Below are positions 1 to 7,309 of a stretch of DNA of 21,872 nt, one piece after another (position 1 is the stretch's first letter; every line of letters begins with the position of its first letter). Source of the DNA: an archaeon. Lineage in GTDB: Archaea; Thermoproteota; Nitrososphaeria; Nitrososphaerales; JACAEJ01. The notes under the pieces are model-generated. The model did not search any database. It saw only the letters and a list, made by a program, of their open reading frames with translations, and was not told where the DNA came from. The DNA lies in the NCBI GenBank assembly GCA_024256265.1, contig JACGUK010000020.1, forward strand, positions 1 to 21,872, read 5' to 3'. The position numbers and the translations under genes are program-made.

Positions 1-468
1 AAGGTTAAGAGGATAAAGCCTGATGGTATAATATTGTCTCCTGGTCCTGGTACTCCTGAAGATATAAAGTACTTTGGTATTTGCTCATCAATTGTAAGGC
101 AACTGGGCTATAAGATTCCTATATTGGGTGTGTGCTTAGGGCATCAAGGGATAATTCATTCCTTTGGAGGAAGGATAGTTAGGGCAAACAATATAATGCA
201 TGGCAAGACTAGCATGATAAAGCATGATGGAAATGGAGTCTTAAAGGGAGTAAAGAGTCCATTTAGAGCGACTCGTTATCATTCACTCGTTGGCGATAGA
301 TTAACTCTTCCTTCTTGCCTCAAAGTTACTGCTGAGTCTTTGGATGATGGTGAGATAATGGGAGTAAGGCATATCTCATACCCTATCGAAGGTTTACAAT
401 TTCATCCTGAGTCCATCCTCACAGAGAATGGCAAGAAGATAATAGAAAATTTCCTAAAAAGTGAGTAA
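1..468 (+). CDS. trpG: Anthranilate synthase glutamine amidotransferase subunit, 5' partial
   Basis: This is the glutaminase half of anthranilate synthase. It releases ammonia from glutamine and passes it to TrpE, which makes anthranilate from chorismate. The reading frame is open from base 1, so the gene starts upstream; 155 residues are visible and about 35-40 are missing compared with a typical TrpG of about 190. Class I amidotransferase motifs are present: an SPGPGTP loop near the visible start, the nucleophile elbow GVCLGHQ (Cys is visible residue 45), and the His/Glu pair in FHPES near the C terminus. It is the first visible gene of the trp operon, and its stop overlaps the possible GTG start of trpD. 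PabA has the same fold, but the trp context makes TrpG much more likely. The TTG at position 34 lies inside a conserved motif and is not the start. Confidence 0.95.
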   Translation, partial: KVKRIKPDGIILSPGPGTPEDIKYFGICSSIVRQLGYKIPILGVCLGHQGIIHSFGGRIVRANNIMHGKTSMIKHDGNGVLKGVKSPFRATRYHSLVGDRLTLPSCLKVTAESLDDGEIMGVRHISYPIEGLQFHPESILTENGKKIIENFLKSE

Positions 469-469
469 A

Positions 470-1531
470 ATGATAAAGGAAGGAATTCAAAAGATTGTAG
501 ATGGAAAAGACCTTAGTTACTCAGAGGCTCAAGCCATAATGAGAGAGTTAATGTCTGGCAATGCAACCAATGCCCAGATAGCATCTCTTTTAACAGCTTT
601 GAGGATGAAGGGAGAGAGCATCGAAGAAATCTCAGCCTTTACAAAGGTTATGAGGGATTTCTGTCTTAAGATTCATCCTCATGTAAATAAGCGAATCATA
701 GATATAGTTGGTACAGGTGGCGATCAAATCAAATCCTTCAATGTGAGCACAACAGCATCCTTCATCGTTGCTGGTGCTGGTGTAGTGGTTGCAAAGCATG
801 GTAACCGATCGTTTACAAGCAAGTGCGGTAGCGCAGATGTTCTTGAGAAATTAGGCTATAACTTGAATACAGAGCCTAGCATAGTTGAGAAATCTATTGA
901 GCAGATAGGAATAGGTTTCATGTTCGCACCAAGGTTTCATCCAGCCATGAAGTATGCTTTAGAGCCAAGGAGGGAGATGGGAATAAGAACAGTCTTCAAC
1001 ATTCTAGGTCCTATCACTAACCCAGCAAATGTAAATGGATACTTGTTAGGCGTTTATGAAAGGAAATTGACAAAGCTCATGGCTTCTGTTTTAAAGAATC
1101 TTGAAAGCGAAGAGGCTATGGTTGTTCATGGCTTAGATGGATTAGATGAAATCTCGACCATAGGAAAGACTGAGATAGCGTGGTTAAAAGGAGGCGAAAT
1201 AAGCGTAATGGAATTATCTCCTAAAGATTTTGGTGTTAGTCTAGCAAAGCAAGATGAGATTGCAGGCTCTAATCCAGGCGAAAGTGCAGAAATTGTCTTC
1301 AGAATTCTAAACGGGCTTTACACTAAAGGAGATCCAAAGATGGATATGGCTTTGGTAAACGCGGCTGCTGGAATCATTGTCGGTGGGCTTGCTGATGAAT
1401 TCGATGAAGCAATGGAAGTGGCTTATGAATCTATCAAGAGTGGGTTTGCCTATGAAAAACTTAGGATGATGATCAAATTCTGCAAAGGAAGCATGGAAAA
1501 GTTAGAGGAGTTGGAAGTTAAGTATGGTTGA
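470..1531 (+). CDS. trpD: Anthranilate phosphoribosyltransferase
   Basis: TrpD transfers the phosphoribosyl group of PRPP to anthranilate, the second step of tryptophan synthesis. The protein has 353 residues from the chosen start, normal for the family. It shows the PRPP-binding GTGGD loop, the KHGNRS motif, SADVLEKLG, and the anthranilate-site stretch RREMGIRTVFNILGP followed by TNP. The start is ambiguous. A GTG at 461 overlaps the end of trpG, but the ATG at 470 is preferred because a GTGA ribosome-site core (461-464) sits five bases before it and nothing similar precedes 461. The 3' end overlaps trpC by 8 bases, implying coupled translation within the operon. Confidence 0.96.
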   Translation: MIKEGIQKIVDGKDLSYSEAQAIMRELMSGNATNAQIASLLTALRMKGESIEEISAFTKVMRDFCLKIHPHVNKRIIDIVGTGGDQIKSFNVSTTASFIVAGAGVVVAKHGNRSFTSKCGSADVLEKLGYNLNTEPSIVEKSIEQIGIGFMFAPRFHPAMKYALEPRREMGIRTVFNILGPITNPANVNGYLLGVYERKLTKLMASVLKNLESEEAMVVHGLDGLDEISTIGKTEIAWLKGGEISVMELSPKDFGVSLAKQDEIAGSNPGESAEIVFRILNGLYTKGDPKMDMALVNAAAGIIVGGLADEFDEAMEVAYESIKSGFAYEKLRMMIKFCKGSMEKLEELEVKYG

Positions 1532-2303
1532 TTTTTTAGAATATATAATTCAAGATATAAAAAAGACCATTAAGGAAGGGTACTATAGTGTTCAATCTAA
1601 TAAGAGAAGATTTCAAAAGAGCTTAAAGGATTCCATTATAAAATGCAAAAAGGCTCCTATCATAGCTGAAATAAAGCCAGCTTCTCCAAAAAAGGGTGTA
1701 TTAATAGAGGAGATGGATGTGAAAGAAATGGCAATTGCCATTAAGAGAGGAGGAGCAGTGGGCATATCTGTGCTCACTGAGCCAAAGCACTTCAAGGGTT
1801 CTTTAGAGATTTTATCTATGGTGAGAGAAGCTGTGGATTTGCCTATTCTGATGAAGGACTTCATATTAAGTCCAATTCAGATAGAGGCTGCTGATAAGAT
1901 CGGTGCTGATGCTATTCTTTTGATAAAATCTATATTTGACCGCAAATTGAGCGAAAGAAATCTAAACGAGATGATCGAAATAGCCAAATCAAAGGGCATT
2001 GAAGTTTTACTTGAAGTTCATAATGAATCTGAATTTCTCTCATCACTTCAAACCAAAGCTGACATGATAGGGATAAACAACAGAGACCTGACAAATTTGG
2101 ATGTTGATCTTGAAGTCACAAAAATGATATTGAGCAAGATAGGGAATAGAGGGAGAATAATAGTAAGTGAGAGTGGGATCGGCAACCCTAATGATGTAAA
2201 AATGTTGCATGATTTTGGTGCTCATGCCTTCCTTATAGGTACAGCCATTATGACTGCAAATGATGTTGAGGCTAAGGTCCGTGAACTCGTGGAGGCTATA
2301 TAA
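1524..2303 (+). CDS. trpC: Indole-3-glycerol phosphate synthase
   Basis: TrpC closes the ring of carboxyphenylaminodeoxyribulose phosphate to give indole-3-glycerol phosphate. This is a free-standing 259-residue TIM barrel, as in other archaea, not fused to TrpF as in enteric bacteria. Motifs in order: the first catalytic-lysine strand AEIKPASPKKG, the ISVLTEP strand, PILMKDFI (second lysine), GADAILLI, LLEVHNESE, INNRDL, and the phosphate-binding strands IVSESGI and FLIGTAIM. The ATG lies inside the last codons of trpD; purine-rich GAGGAG (1505-1510) and GGAAG lie upstream of it. It is followed by trpF after one base. Confidence 0.96.
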   Translation: MVDFLEYIIQDIKKTIKEGYYSVQSNKRRFQKSLKDSIIKCKKAPIIAEIKPASPKKGVLIEEMDVKEMAIAIKRGGAVGISVLTEPKHFKGSLEILSMVREAVDLPILMKDFILSPIQIEAADKIGADAILLIKSIFDRKLSERNLNEMIEIAKSKGIEVLLEVHNESEFLSSLQTKADMIGINNRDLTNLDVDLEVTKMILSKIGNRGRIIVSESGIGNPNDVKMLHDFGAHAFLIGTAIMTANDVEAKVRELVEAI

Positions 2304-2304
2304 T

Positions 2305-2952
2305 ATGGTAAGAGTGAAGATATGTGGTATAACCAACGAAAAGGATCTTAAAAATTCTATAGTTGCTGGAGCAGATGCTCTAGGCTTTATAATAGATGTA
2401 AAGTCATCGCCAAGAAGTATTACTATAGATAGAGCTAGAGAATTGATGGAAAAGGTTCCAATCTTTGTATGCAAAGTAGCTGTAACTGTTTTCGATGATT
2501 TTGATCGAATCATTAAGATAAAGAATAGGTTAAAGCCTGAATACATTCAGATTCATGGAGATTTTAACTTCAATGATGATTACTTGCTTAAGACTTTACG
2601 TGATTTGCATACAATAAGGGCTATAGCATTAAAATCAAATCTATCATTAGAATCAATTTCAAATGAAGCAAAGAATTTTGATACCATCCTTGTCGATTCT
2701 TACGTAGAGGGCAAGTATGGAGGAACAGGCATGGTTAATGACTTTAAAATTTGTAGAGAAATAAGAGAAGCGATAAGTCCAAAGCCATTGATATTGGCAG
2801 GTGGTTTAAATCCAGATAATGTTGAAGAAGCAATAAGAATAGTCAAGCCATTTGCAGTGGATGTTAGCAGTGGTGTTGAGTCATCTCCTGGCATAAAGGA
2901 TTATGAGAAGATGTTGAATTTTGTAGCTAATGCTAAGAGGGTTAAGAATTGA
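2305..2952 (+). CDS. trpF: Phosphoribosylanthranilate isomerase
   Basis: TrpF carries out the Amadori rearrangement of phosphoribosylanthranilate, the step between TrpD and TrpC. The 215-residue protein begins with the family signature VKICGIT, in which Cys7 is the catalytic cysteine. The general acid is Asp131 in ILVDS. Phosphate-binding motifs GGTG, LAGGL and DVSSGVE are all present. The frame is open further upstream to position 2260, but the ATG at 2305 is chosen because it starts right before the conserved first strand and has a GGAGG ribosome site at 2291-2295. The stop codon shares bases with the TTG start of trpB. Confidence 0.96.
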   Translation: MVRVKICGITNEKDLKNSIVAGADALGFIIDVKSSPRSITIDRARELMEKVPIFVCKVAVTVFDDFDRIIKIKNRLKPEYIQIHGDFNFNDDYLLKTLRDLHTIRAIALKSNLSLESISNEAKNFDTILVDSYVEGKYGGTGMVNDFKICREIREAISPKPLILAGGLNPDNVEEAIRIVKPFAVDVSSGVESSPGIKDYEKMLNFVANAKRVKN

Positions 2953-4148
2953 AGAAATTTATGAACTATCCAATAGATGGGAAGTATGGTAAGTATGGTG
3001 GACGCTTCATACCAGAGACATTGATGAGCGCTGTTCTTGAGTTAGAAAGAGAGTACTTAAAGCTGAAGAATGACCAAGAATTCAAAAGAGAGCTTGATTA
3101 TTATCTATCAGAGTATGCTGGCAGACCTACTCCACTATATTTCGCCAAGAATTTAACAAAAATAGTAGGAGGGGCGAGGATCTACCTTAAAAGAGAGGAT
3201 CTATTGCACGGAGGAGCTCATAAGATAAACAACACTCTGGGTCAAGCTCTAATGGCGAAAAGGATGAGAAAGAATAGAGTGATAGCTGAAACAGGAGCTG
3301 GTCAGCACGGTGTGGCGACAGCGATGGCATGTGCAGTTCTTGGCTTAAAAGCTGAGATATACATGGGAACAGAAGATATTGAGCGCCAAAAGTTAAATGT
3401 CTTTCGCATGAATTTATTGGGTGCAGAAGTCCATCCAGTCGAGTCTGGGTCAAGAACGCTGAAGGATGCAATAAATGAAGCCCTTAGAGACTGGGTAACA
3501 AATGTTAGAACGACTTATTATCTAATAGGCTCTGTTGTTGGTCCTCACCCTTATCCTATGATCGTTAGAGACTTTCAGAGTGTGATAGGAAAAGAGATCA
3601 AGACACAGATAATAGAGAAAGAAAAAAGATTGCCAGATGCTTTAATTGCCTGTGTTGGGGGAGGGAGCAATGCCATGGGTACCTTTTACCCATTTTTAGG
3701 CGATCATAATATCAAGTTGTATGGCGTTGAAGGAGGAGGGCATGGCATAGAATCAGGGGAGCACGCAGCTTCTCTTTGTGCTGGTGATGAAGGAGTTTTA
3801 CATGGCATGCTTACATACCTTCTTCAAGATGAGCACGGTCAGATACGCACGACTCATAGCATATCTGCTGGTCTCGATTACCCTGGTGTTGGACCTGAAC
3901 ACTCACTCTTAAAAGCTATGAGTAGAGCAAAATACGTGAGCATGACAGACGACAAAGCTGTCAAGGCTTTTCTCGAACTATCTAAAACTGAGGGTATAAT
4001 TCCAGCTTTAGAGCCTTCTCACTCTTTAGCCTTTGCCATAGAATTGGCTGGGAGCATGAAAAAGGATGATTTGGTAGTTGTAACTCTATCTGGTCGTGGA
4101 GACAAGGATGTGCAAGTTGTAGCAGATTATCTTAAAGTGAAGATGTAA
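2949..4148 (+). CDS. trpB: Tryptophan synthase beta chain
   Basis: TrpB condenses indole with serine using PLP, taking indole from TrpA through a tunnel. At 399 residues it matches the canonical TrpB1 type, which works with TrpA, rather than the longer stand-alone TrpB2. Visible motifs: the PLP lysine K92 in HGGAHKINN, the catalytic Glu114 in AETGAGQHG, the phosphate-cup GGGSNAMG, and C-terminal SGRGDKDV. The start is taken as TTG 2949, overlapping the trpF stop as TTGA, because GAGGGT at 2937-2942 is correctly spaced from it. The ATG at 2961 has no ribosome site and would remove only four residues. The stop overlaps trpA by one base. Confidence 0.96.
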   Translation: MKKFMNYPIDGKYGKYGGRFIPETLMSAVLELEREYLKLKNDQEFKRELDYYLSEYAGRPTPLYFAKNLTKIVGGARIYLKREDLLHGGAHKINNTLGQALMAKRMRKNRVIAETGAGQHGVATAMACAVLGLKAEIYMGTEDIERQKLNVFRMNLLGAEVHPVESGSRTLKDAINEALRDWVTNVRTTYYLIGSVVGPHPYPMIVRDFQSVIGKEIKTQIIEKEKRLPDALIACVGGGSNAMGTFYPFLGDHNIKLYGVEGGGHGIESGEHAASLCAGDEGVLHGMLTYLLQDEHGQIRTTHSISAGLDYPGVGPEHSLLKAMSRAKYVSMTDDKAVKAFLELSKTEGIIPALEPSHSLAFAIELAGSMKKDDLVVVTLSGRGDKDVQVVADYLKVKM

Positions 4149-4963
4149 TGAGCATAAAAAGAACCTTTGAGAGGCTTAAGGATAGAGGCGAGGGAGTCCT
4201 TATCAGCTACATAATGGGAGGAGACCCTAGACCTGATCTTACACCAAAAATAGCTAAAACGTTAGTAGAAGGTGGAGCAGACATAATAGAGTTAGGAATC
4301 CCTTTTTCAGACCCTGTAGCAGATGGTCCAACTATTCAAGCAGCAAATTTAAGAGCCTTGAGGTCTGGGACAACTCCTATAAGAGTTTTAGAAATAGCTG
4401 ATCAAATTAAGGATTATTACAATATACCAATAGTTATCCTTACTTATTACAACATCATCTTTAGAATGAGTTTAGAAAATTTCTTCGATAAAGCAAAGAA
4501 GAGCAAGGTCGATGGTATAATTGTACCAGATTTGCCAGTAGAAGAGGCTCAAGACTATAAACTCATAGCCGATAAGTATGGCATAGATACAATATTTCTT
4601 GCCTCCCCTTCCACGAGCATTGTTAGGTTGAAGAAGATCATAGAATACACTTCGGGTTTTCTTTACCTTGTATCTCTCTTTGGGGTAACTGGTGCTAGAA
4701 AGAAGCTCAAAAGATTAACTATTCGCCTTATAGAAAAAGCAATACCTTACACTAAAGGCAAGATACCTCTTACAGTAGGCTTTGGCATTTCTCAACCATA
4801 TCAAGTCAAGAGCATCATAGAGGCAGGAGCAGATGGGGCTATAGTAGGCAGTGCTTTTGTAGAAATGATTCAGAAGAGTGGACACGATGAGGATAAGATG
4901 ATAAATAGTATAAGAAATTATACAAATGAGCTAAAAAGAGCCACTATTCTGAAAGGTGAATAA
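4148..4963 (+). CDS. trpA: Tryptophan synthase alpha chain
   Basis: TrpA cleaves indole-3-glycerol phosphate to indole and glyceraldehyde-3-phosphate and channels indole to TrpB. The 271-residue TIM barrel has both catalytic acids: Glu48 in ELGIPFSDP and Asp59 in ADGPTIQ, one position offset from E. coli E49/D60. The flexible-loop region VPDLPVEEA, the FGVTGAR loop and the phosphate-binding strands VGFGIS and GAIVGSAFVE are also present. It is the last gene of the trp operon and starts within the trpB stop (TAATG). Its stop codon lies inside a 17-nt sequence that recurs exactly about 1 kb downstream. Confidence 0.96.
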   Translation: MSIKRTFERLKDRGEGVLISYIMGGDPRPDLTPKIAKTLVEGGADIIELGIPFSDPVADGPTIQAANLRALRSGTTPIRVLEIADQIKDYYNIPIVILTYYNIIFRMSLENFFDKAKKSKVDGIIVPDLPVEEAQDYKLIADKYGIDTIFLASPSTSIVRLKKIIEYTSGFLYLVSLFGVTGARKKLKRLTIRLIEKAIPYTKGKIPLTVGFGISQPYQVKSIIEAGADGAIVGSAFVEMIQKSGHDEDKMINSIRNYTNELKRATILKGE

Positions 4964-4972
4964 AGATTTATA
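4956..4972. repeat. 17-nt exact direct repeat, copy 1
   Basis: The sequence GTGAATAAAGATTTATA spans the last codons and stop of trpA. An identical copy lies at 5927-5943. The bases on either side of the two copies differ. The two copies bracket the gene-poor stretch between the trp operon and the aspartokinase operon. Confidence 0.9.
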
Positions 4973-4993
4973 GTTAATTTTCCGAATATAGAT

Positions 4994-5119
4994 TTAGTAA
5001 ATACCTGCTGGTCTTTTGTTCTTATTTCCTTGCTGGATTATCTCATCTCTTAACTCTTGAGCGTTTTGAAAGGCGCTCGTAATATCAGCCTTGTATTTTA
5101 ATTGAATTAACCTATCCAC
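4994..5119 (-). CDS. 41-residue ORF downstream of the AbrB-like relic
   Basis: This small reverse-strand frame starts at a GTG one base after the stop of the AbrB-like remnant and encodes 41 residues, beginning MDRLIQLKYKADITSAF and ending RPAGIY. It is charged and predicted mostly helical, with no membrane segment and no cysteines. The tight spacing after the AbrB-like frame looks like a two-gene arrangement in which the second gene depended on the first for translation. I do not recognise the family. It could be the partner of an AbrB-type regulator, the +1-frame tail of that same gene, or a chance frame. Since the upstream frame is broken, expression is doubtful. Confidence 0.35.
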   Translation of the reverse strand: MDRLIQLKYKADITSAFQNAQELRDEIIQQGNKNKRPAGIY

Positions 5120-5120
5120 T

Positions 5121-5324
5121 TTATGCTTCCTTTGGCTCAACTTTAGTATAGATCAAGCTGAAACTATCTTCGTTCTTCTGTAAAATAATATCAAACTCCA
5201 TATTACGATTTATCTCAAGAATATCGACTAGGTCCTTTGGAATTCTAAGAAATCATGAAAACGCATTATTTTATTTGGGTGATACCTGAGTACCTAAGAC
5301 TACAGTCTTTTGAATTACAAGTCT
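5121..5324 (-). pseudogene. Decayed AbrB/SpoVT-like DNA-binding protein
   Basis: On the reverse strand one frame reads RLVIQKTVVLGTQVSPK, stop, NNAFS, stop, then FLRIPKDLVDILEINRN, MEFDII and a tail ending EPKEA before the TAA at 5121-5123. The RIPKDLVDILEI-type core followed by a short beta segment is typical of AbrB/MazE swapped-hairpin regulators, here with an N-terminal strand before it. Two in-frame stops (TAA 5271-5273 and TGA 5253-5255) interrupt the core, and no ATG, GTG or TTG start is visible at the N-terminal side. I therefore call it a pseudogene. The assignment rests on one short motif, so it is moderate to low. Confidence 0.45.
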
Positions 5325-5400
5325 TTTTATTCTCTTTACTTCTCAATTAGTTAAAGTCTAACACACAATATGCTTAGATGTATATCGATTTTCGATTTTA

Positions 5401-5410
5401 TTTTTTAATA
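5401..5410 (+). promoter_or_regulatory. Possible TATA box for the coiled-coil gene
   Basis: TTTTTTAATA lies about 35 bases before the ATG at 5442 in a T-rich stretch that includes a repeated TCGATTT. The spacing suits an archaeal TATA box with a short leader. The sequence is of low complexity, so support is weak. Confidence 0.3.
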
Positions 5411-5441
5411 CTTCTTAATAATGTTAAAAAATCATCAAGCT

Positions 5442-5724
5442 ATGGTGGTAAAAAATAGTAGAAACCGTAGTTGGGGCGTGGTCGAAGGATATCGAAGAGG
5501 TCGAGAGCAAGTTCAAAGAGGTAGAAAGCAAGATAGCAGAAATGATTAAGGCTTTTAATGTCTACGCCAATCAATTCTATATGAAAGTTAACATGCTAAA
5601 GGATACTATTAAAAAGCTGGAGGATGCTTTTGAAGCTTTCGCTAATCAATCCCATGCAGAAGCCGATGCAGTGAGCACCCATATATGGAGAACTCAGGAA
5701 GACATTTTGAGCCTTTCGGATTAA
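5442..5724 (+). pseudogene. Small coiled-coil protein, frameshifted near its start
   Basis: The main frame (0.28 kb, ending at 5724) is open from 5452 but has no ATG, GTG or TTG before 5542. An ATG with codons for MVVK lies at 5442 in another frame, which stops after 35 codons. Removing one A from the A6 run at 5450-5455 joins the two into a continuous 93-residue protein starting MVVKIVETVVGAWSKD. It would continue as acidic heptad-like helix (EEVESKFKEVESKIAEM) and a second amphipathic stretch (MLKDTIKKLEDAFEAF). It may be a recently broken gene, slippage at the A-run, or a sequencing error. If only the ATG at 5542 is used, a 60-residue protein is made. Function unknown; no membrane segment or cysteine-rich motif. 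Confidence 0.45.
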
Positions 5725-5760
5725 TCTTAACTACTTTTGCAAAAAAGGAGCTTAAATTGT

Positions 5761-5776
5761 ACTACTTTAAAGTAGT
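5761..5776. promoter_or_regulatory. Perfect 16-bp palindrome
   Basis: ACTACTTTAAAGTAGT equals its own reverse complement. As DNA it suits a dimeric regulator; as RNA it would form a six-pair stem with a UUAA loop. It lies 36 bases after the coiled-coil frame and about 160 bases before the TATA box of the aspartokinase operon. A related half-site CTACTTTT lies at 5731-5738. Its role is unknown: operator or terminator are both possible. Confidence 0.4.
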
Positions 5777-5926
5777 GGGCCAGCAGACTCATACATAAAT
5801 AGGTTCAAATCGTAGATCATTTTGAGATGCTTGTCATTCTTGACCAACACTAATCTAGAAGGTCATCCTATGTAGGTGTGAATGTAGGAGTAGCCATAGG
5901 TGGAGGCTATATTGGGCTTTTAGACT

Positions 5927-5943
5927 GTGAATAAAGATTTATA
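5927..5943. repeat. 17-nt exact direct repeat, copy 2
   Basis: Second copy of GTGAATAAAGATTTATA, identical to the one spanning the end of trpA. Here its 3' half supplies the TATA box of the aspartokinase operon. A short glycine-rich frame without a good start (5854-5934) also ends in Glu-stop inside this copy, as trpA does in the first. Confidence 0.9.
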
Positions 5944-5946
5944 TAT
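5933..5946 (+). promoter_or_regulatory. Likely promoter (BRE/TATA) of the aspartokinase-chorismate operon
   Basis: AAAGATTTATATAT is a good archaeal purine-rich BRE plus TATA element and the best such site before the operon. With usual spacing, transcription would start near 5968, leaving a leader of about 125 bases before the TTG at 6094. The leader contains AGGCGA (5981-5986) and TCGCCT (6034-6039), which could pair across a 47-base loop. Confidence 0.55.
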
Positions 5947-6079
5947 GCGCAACCTTCTAATTGCCGTCACATAAGACAAGAGGCGATCGACTTTATTTCC
6001 CGAGCTGGATCACGTATAACCAAGATTGATTCTTCGCCTACCTCTGAGAATAGATATCTTTTCTTTACCTGCTCTTACT

Positions 6080-6087
6080 AAGGAGGT
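6080..6087 (+). promoter_or_regulatory. Strong ribosome binding site deciding the TTG start of lysC
   Basis: AAGGAGGT is a near-perfect Shine-Dalgarno sequence six bases before the TTG at 6094. It settles the non-ATG start of the first gene of the operon. Confidence 0.85.
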
Positions 6088-6093
6088 TTCATC

Positions 6094-7308
6094 TTGGAGA
6101 AGCCCATAATTGTAGCGAAATTCGGCGGCTCAGTGCTTATGAATGAAGAGAATGTGAAAAAGGTTGCAGATATGATCAAATCTGAAGTGGAAAAAGGTTC
6201 AAGACTCGTAATAGTCGTCTCAGCGCTTAAGGGTTATACAGACGAACTCCTTGACTTAGCGAAGAAAGTAGCACCTGATGCATCTTTATCTTACCTTGAT
6301 GAAATATTGGCTATGGGTGAGAAGACTAGTGCTCGAATCATGTCGGCCACCCTCGCTTCAAGAGGTTTAGATTCTTATGTTATAGATACAGAATCTCCTT
6401 ATTGGCCTATAATTACTGATGATAAGCATGGTGATGCTGATCCATTACTCAATGAAACTTTGAAAGCTACAGAAGAAAAATTGATCCCTATAATAGAATC
6501 AGGTAAGATACCTGTGATGTGCGGCTTCATAGGCAAGAATAAGACGAATAAAGTGACTACCATGGGAAGAGGAGGGAGTGATACAACCGCTGTACTATTG
6601 GGTAGCTGTTTGAATGCAAAGGAAGTTGTTCTTGTCAAAGATGTAGGTAGCATTCTCTCAGCAGACCCATCAAAAGTTGAGGGTTCAGTTCCAATCGATG
6701 TATTGGATCCAGAGGAAGCCTATATCTTGACTGCGGGAGGGGCAAAGATTCTTCAAGCCAAAGCTCTTAGGTATAAAAAGGAAGATCTGGTAATAAGAGT
6801 AATAAGTCTTGAGAATAAGAGCCTAACATCAGGCGGGACTTTGATCAGCAAAGGCTCCCTTAGTTATGAAATAGAATGTTACGATAAACCTGTTACAATG
6901 GTTACTATAGTAGGTACTGAGGCATCGAATCCTCAATCATTGGCTTTGCTGGCATATGAGGTTCAAAGATCTGGAGGTGAGATAGTATCCATTACATCTA
7001 ATGAAAAATCTTCGATTCTTTACATATCGAACGGTCGAAAGCTCCTAAACAATCTGCATAAATTGATGGTGGAGAAGAAGATAGGCAAAGCCGTAAGCTC
7101 CTTTGAGGACTTATCCATGGTGTCGATAAAAGGGAGGGAGTTAGAGACCAACCCAGGAATAATTCAACGCTTCATAACACCATTGGCTGATCAAGGCATA
7201 AACATTTATGGTCTTGTCACTATAAGCTCTTCTATCAAAATCTTTATCTTAAATAAAGAGGTAGAGAAAGCTCTTACGTTACTTAGGAGGGCATTAAAGG
7301 GTGGGTAA
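6094..7308 (+). CDS. lysC: Aspartokinase with two C-terminal ACT domains
   Basis: Aspartokinase phosphorylates aspartate to 4-aspartyl phosphate. The 404-residue protein has the amino acid kinase fold at residues 1 to about 260, with VAKFGGSV at 7-14, the MGEKTSARI region, the substrate and nucleotide motif TMGRGGSDTTA, and KDVGSILSADP. Two ACT domains follow, starting near residues 266 and 342, so allosteric control by an amino acid is expected. It opens the ten-gene aromatic operon rather than a lysine or threonine operon. That suggests its product is meant for the archaeal dehydroquinate route, which uses aspartate semialdehyde; this is inference from context. TTG start with a strong ribosome site. 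It overlaps or abuts asd. Confidence 0.93.
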   Translation: MEKPIIVAKFGGSVLMNEENVKKVADMIKSEVEKGSRLVIVVSALKGYTDELLDLAKKVAPDASLSYLDEILAMGEKTSARIMSATLASRGLDSYVIDTESPYWPIITDDKHGDADPLLNETLKATEEKLIPIIESGKIPVMCGFIGKNKTNKVTTMGRGGSDTTAVLLGSCLNAKEVVLVKDVGSILSADPSKVEGSVPIDVLDPEEAYILTAGGAKILQAKALRYKKEDLVIRVISLENKSLTSGGTLISKGSLSYEIECYDKPVTMVTIVGTEASNPQSLALLAYEVQRSGGEIVSITSNEKSSILYISNGRKLLNNLHKLMVEKKIGKAVSSFEDLSMVSIKGRELETNPGIIQRFITPLADQGINIYGLVTISSSIKIFILNKEVEKALTLLRRALKGG

Positions 7309-7309
7309 G

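Noticed and set aside
2260..2304. Upstream extension of trpF to an earlier ATG
   Set aside because: It would overlap trpC by 44 bases and add residues before the conserved VKICGIT strand; ATG 2305 has the correct ribosome site.
2043..2546. 167-codon reverse open frame across trpC/trpF
   Set aside because: Antisense to two well-conserved genes, with no recognisable motif.
5777..5830. tRNA-like pieces: GGGCCAGCAGACTCATA followed by GGTTCAAATC, resembling parts of a tRNA-Met
   Set aside because: No cloverleaf can be drawn: the acceptor 3' strand, D arm and a paired T stem are missing. A decayed tRNA fragment or chance T-loop match is possible, but not supportable as a gene.
5854..5934. Short glycine-rich frame (VGVAIGGGYIGLL) ending in the second 17-nt repeat
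   Set aside because: Only an internal GTG could start it, leaving about 18 residues; too short and unsupported to call a gene.
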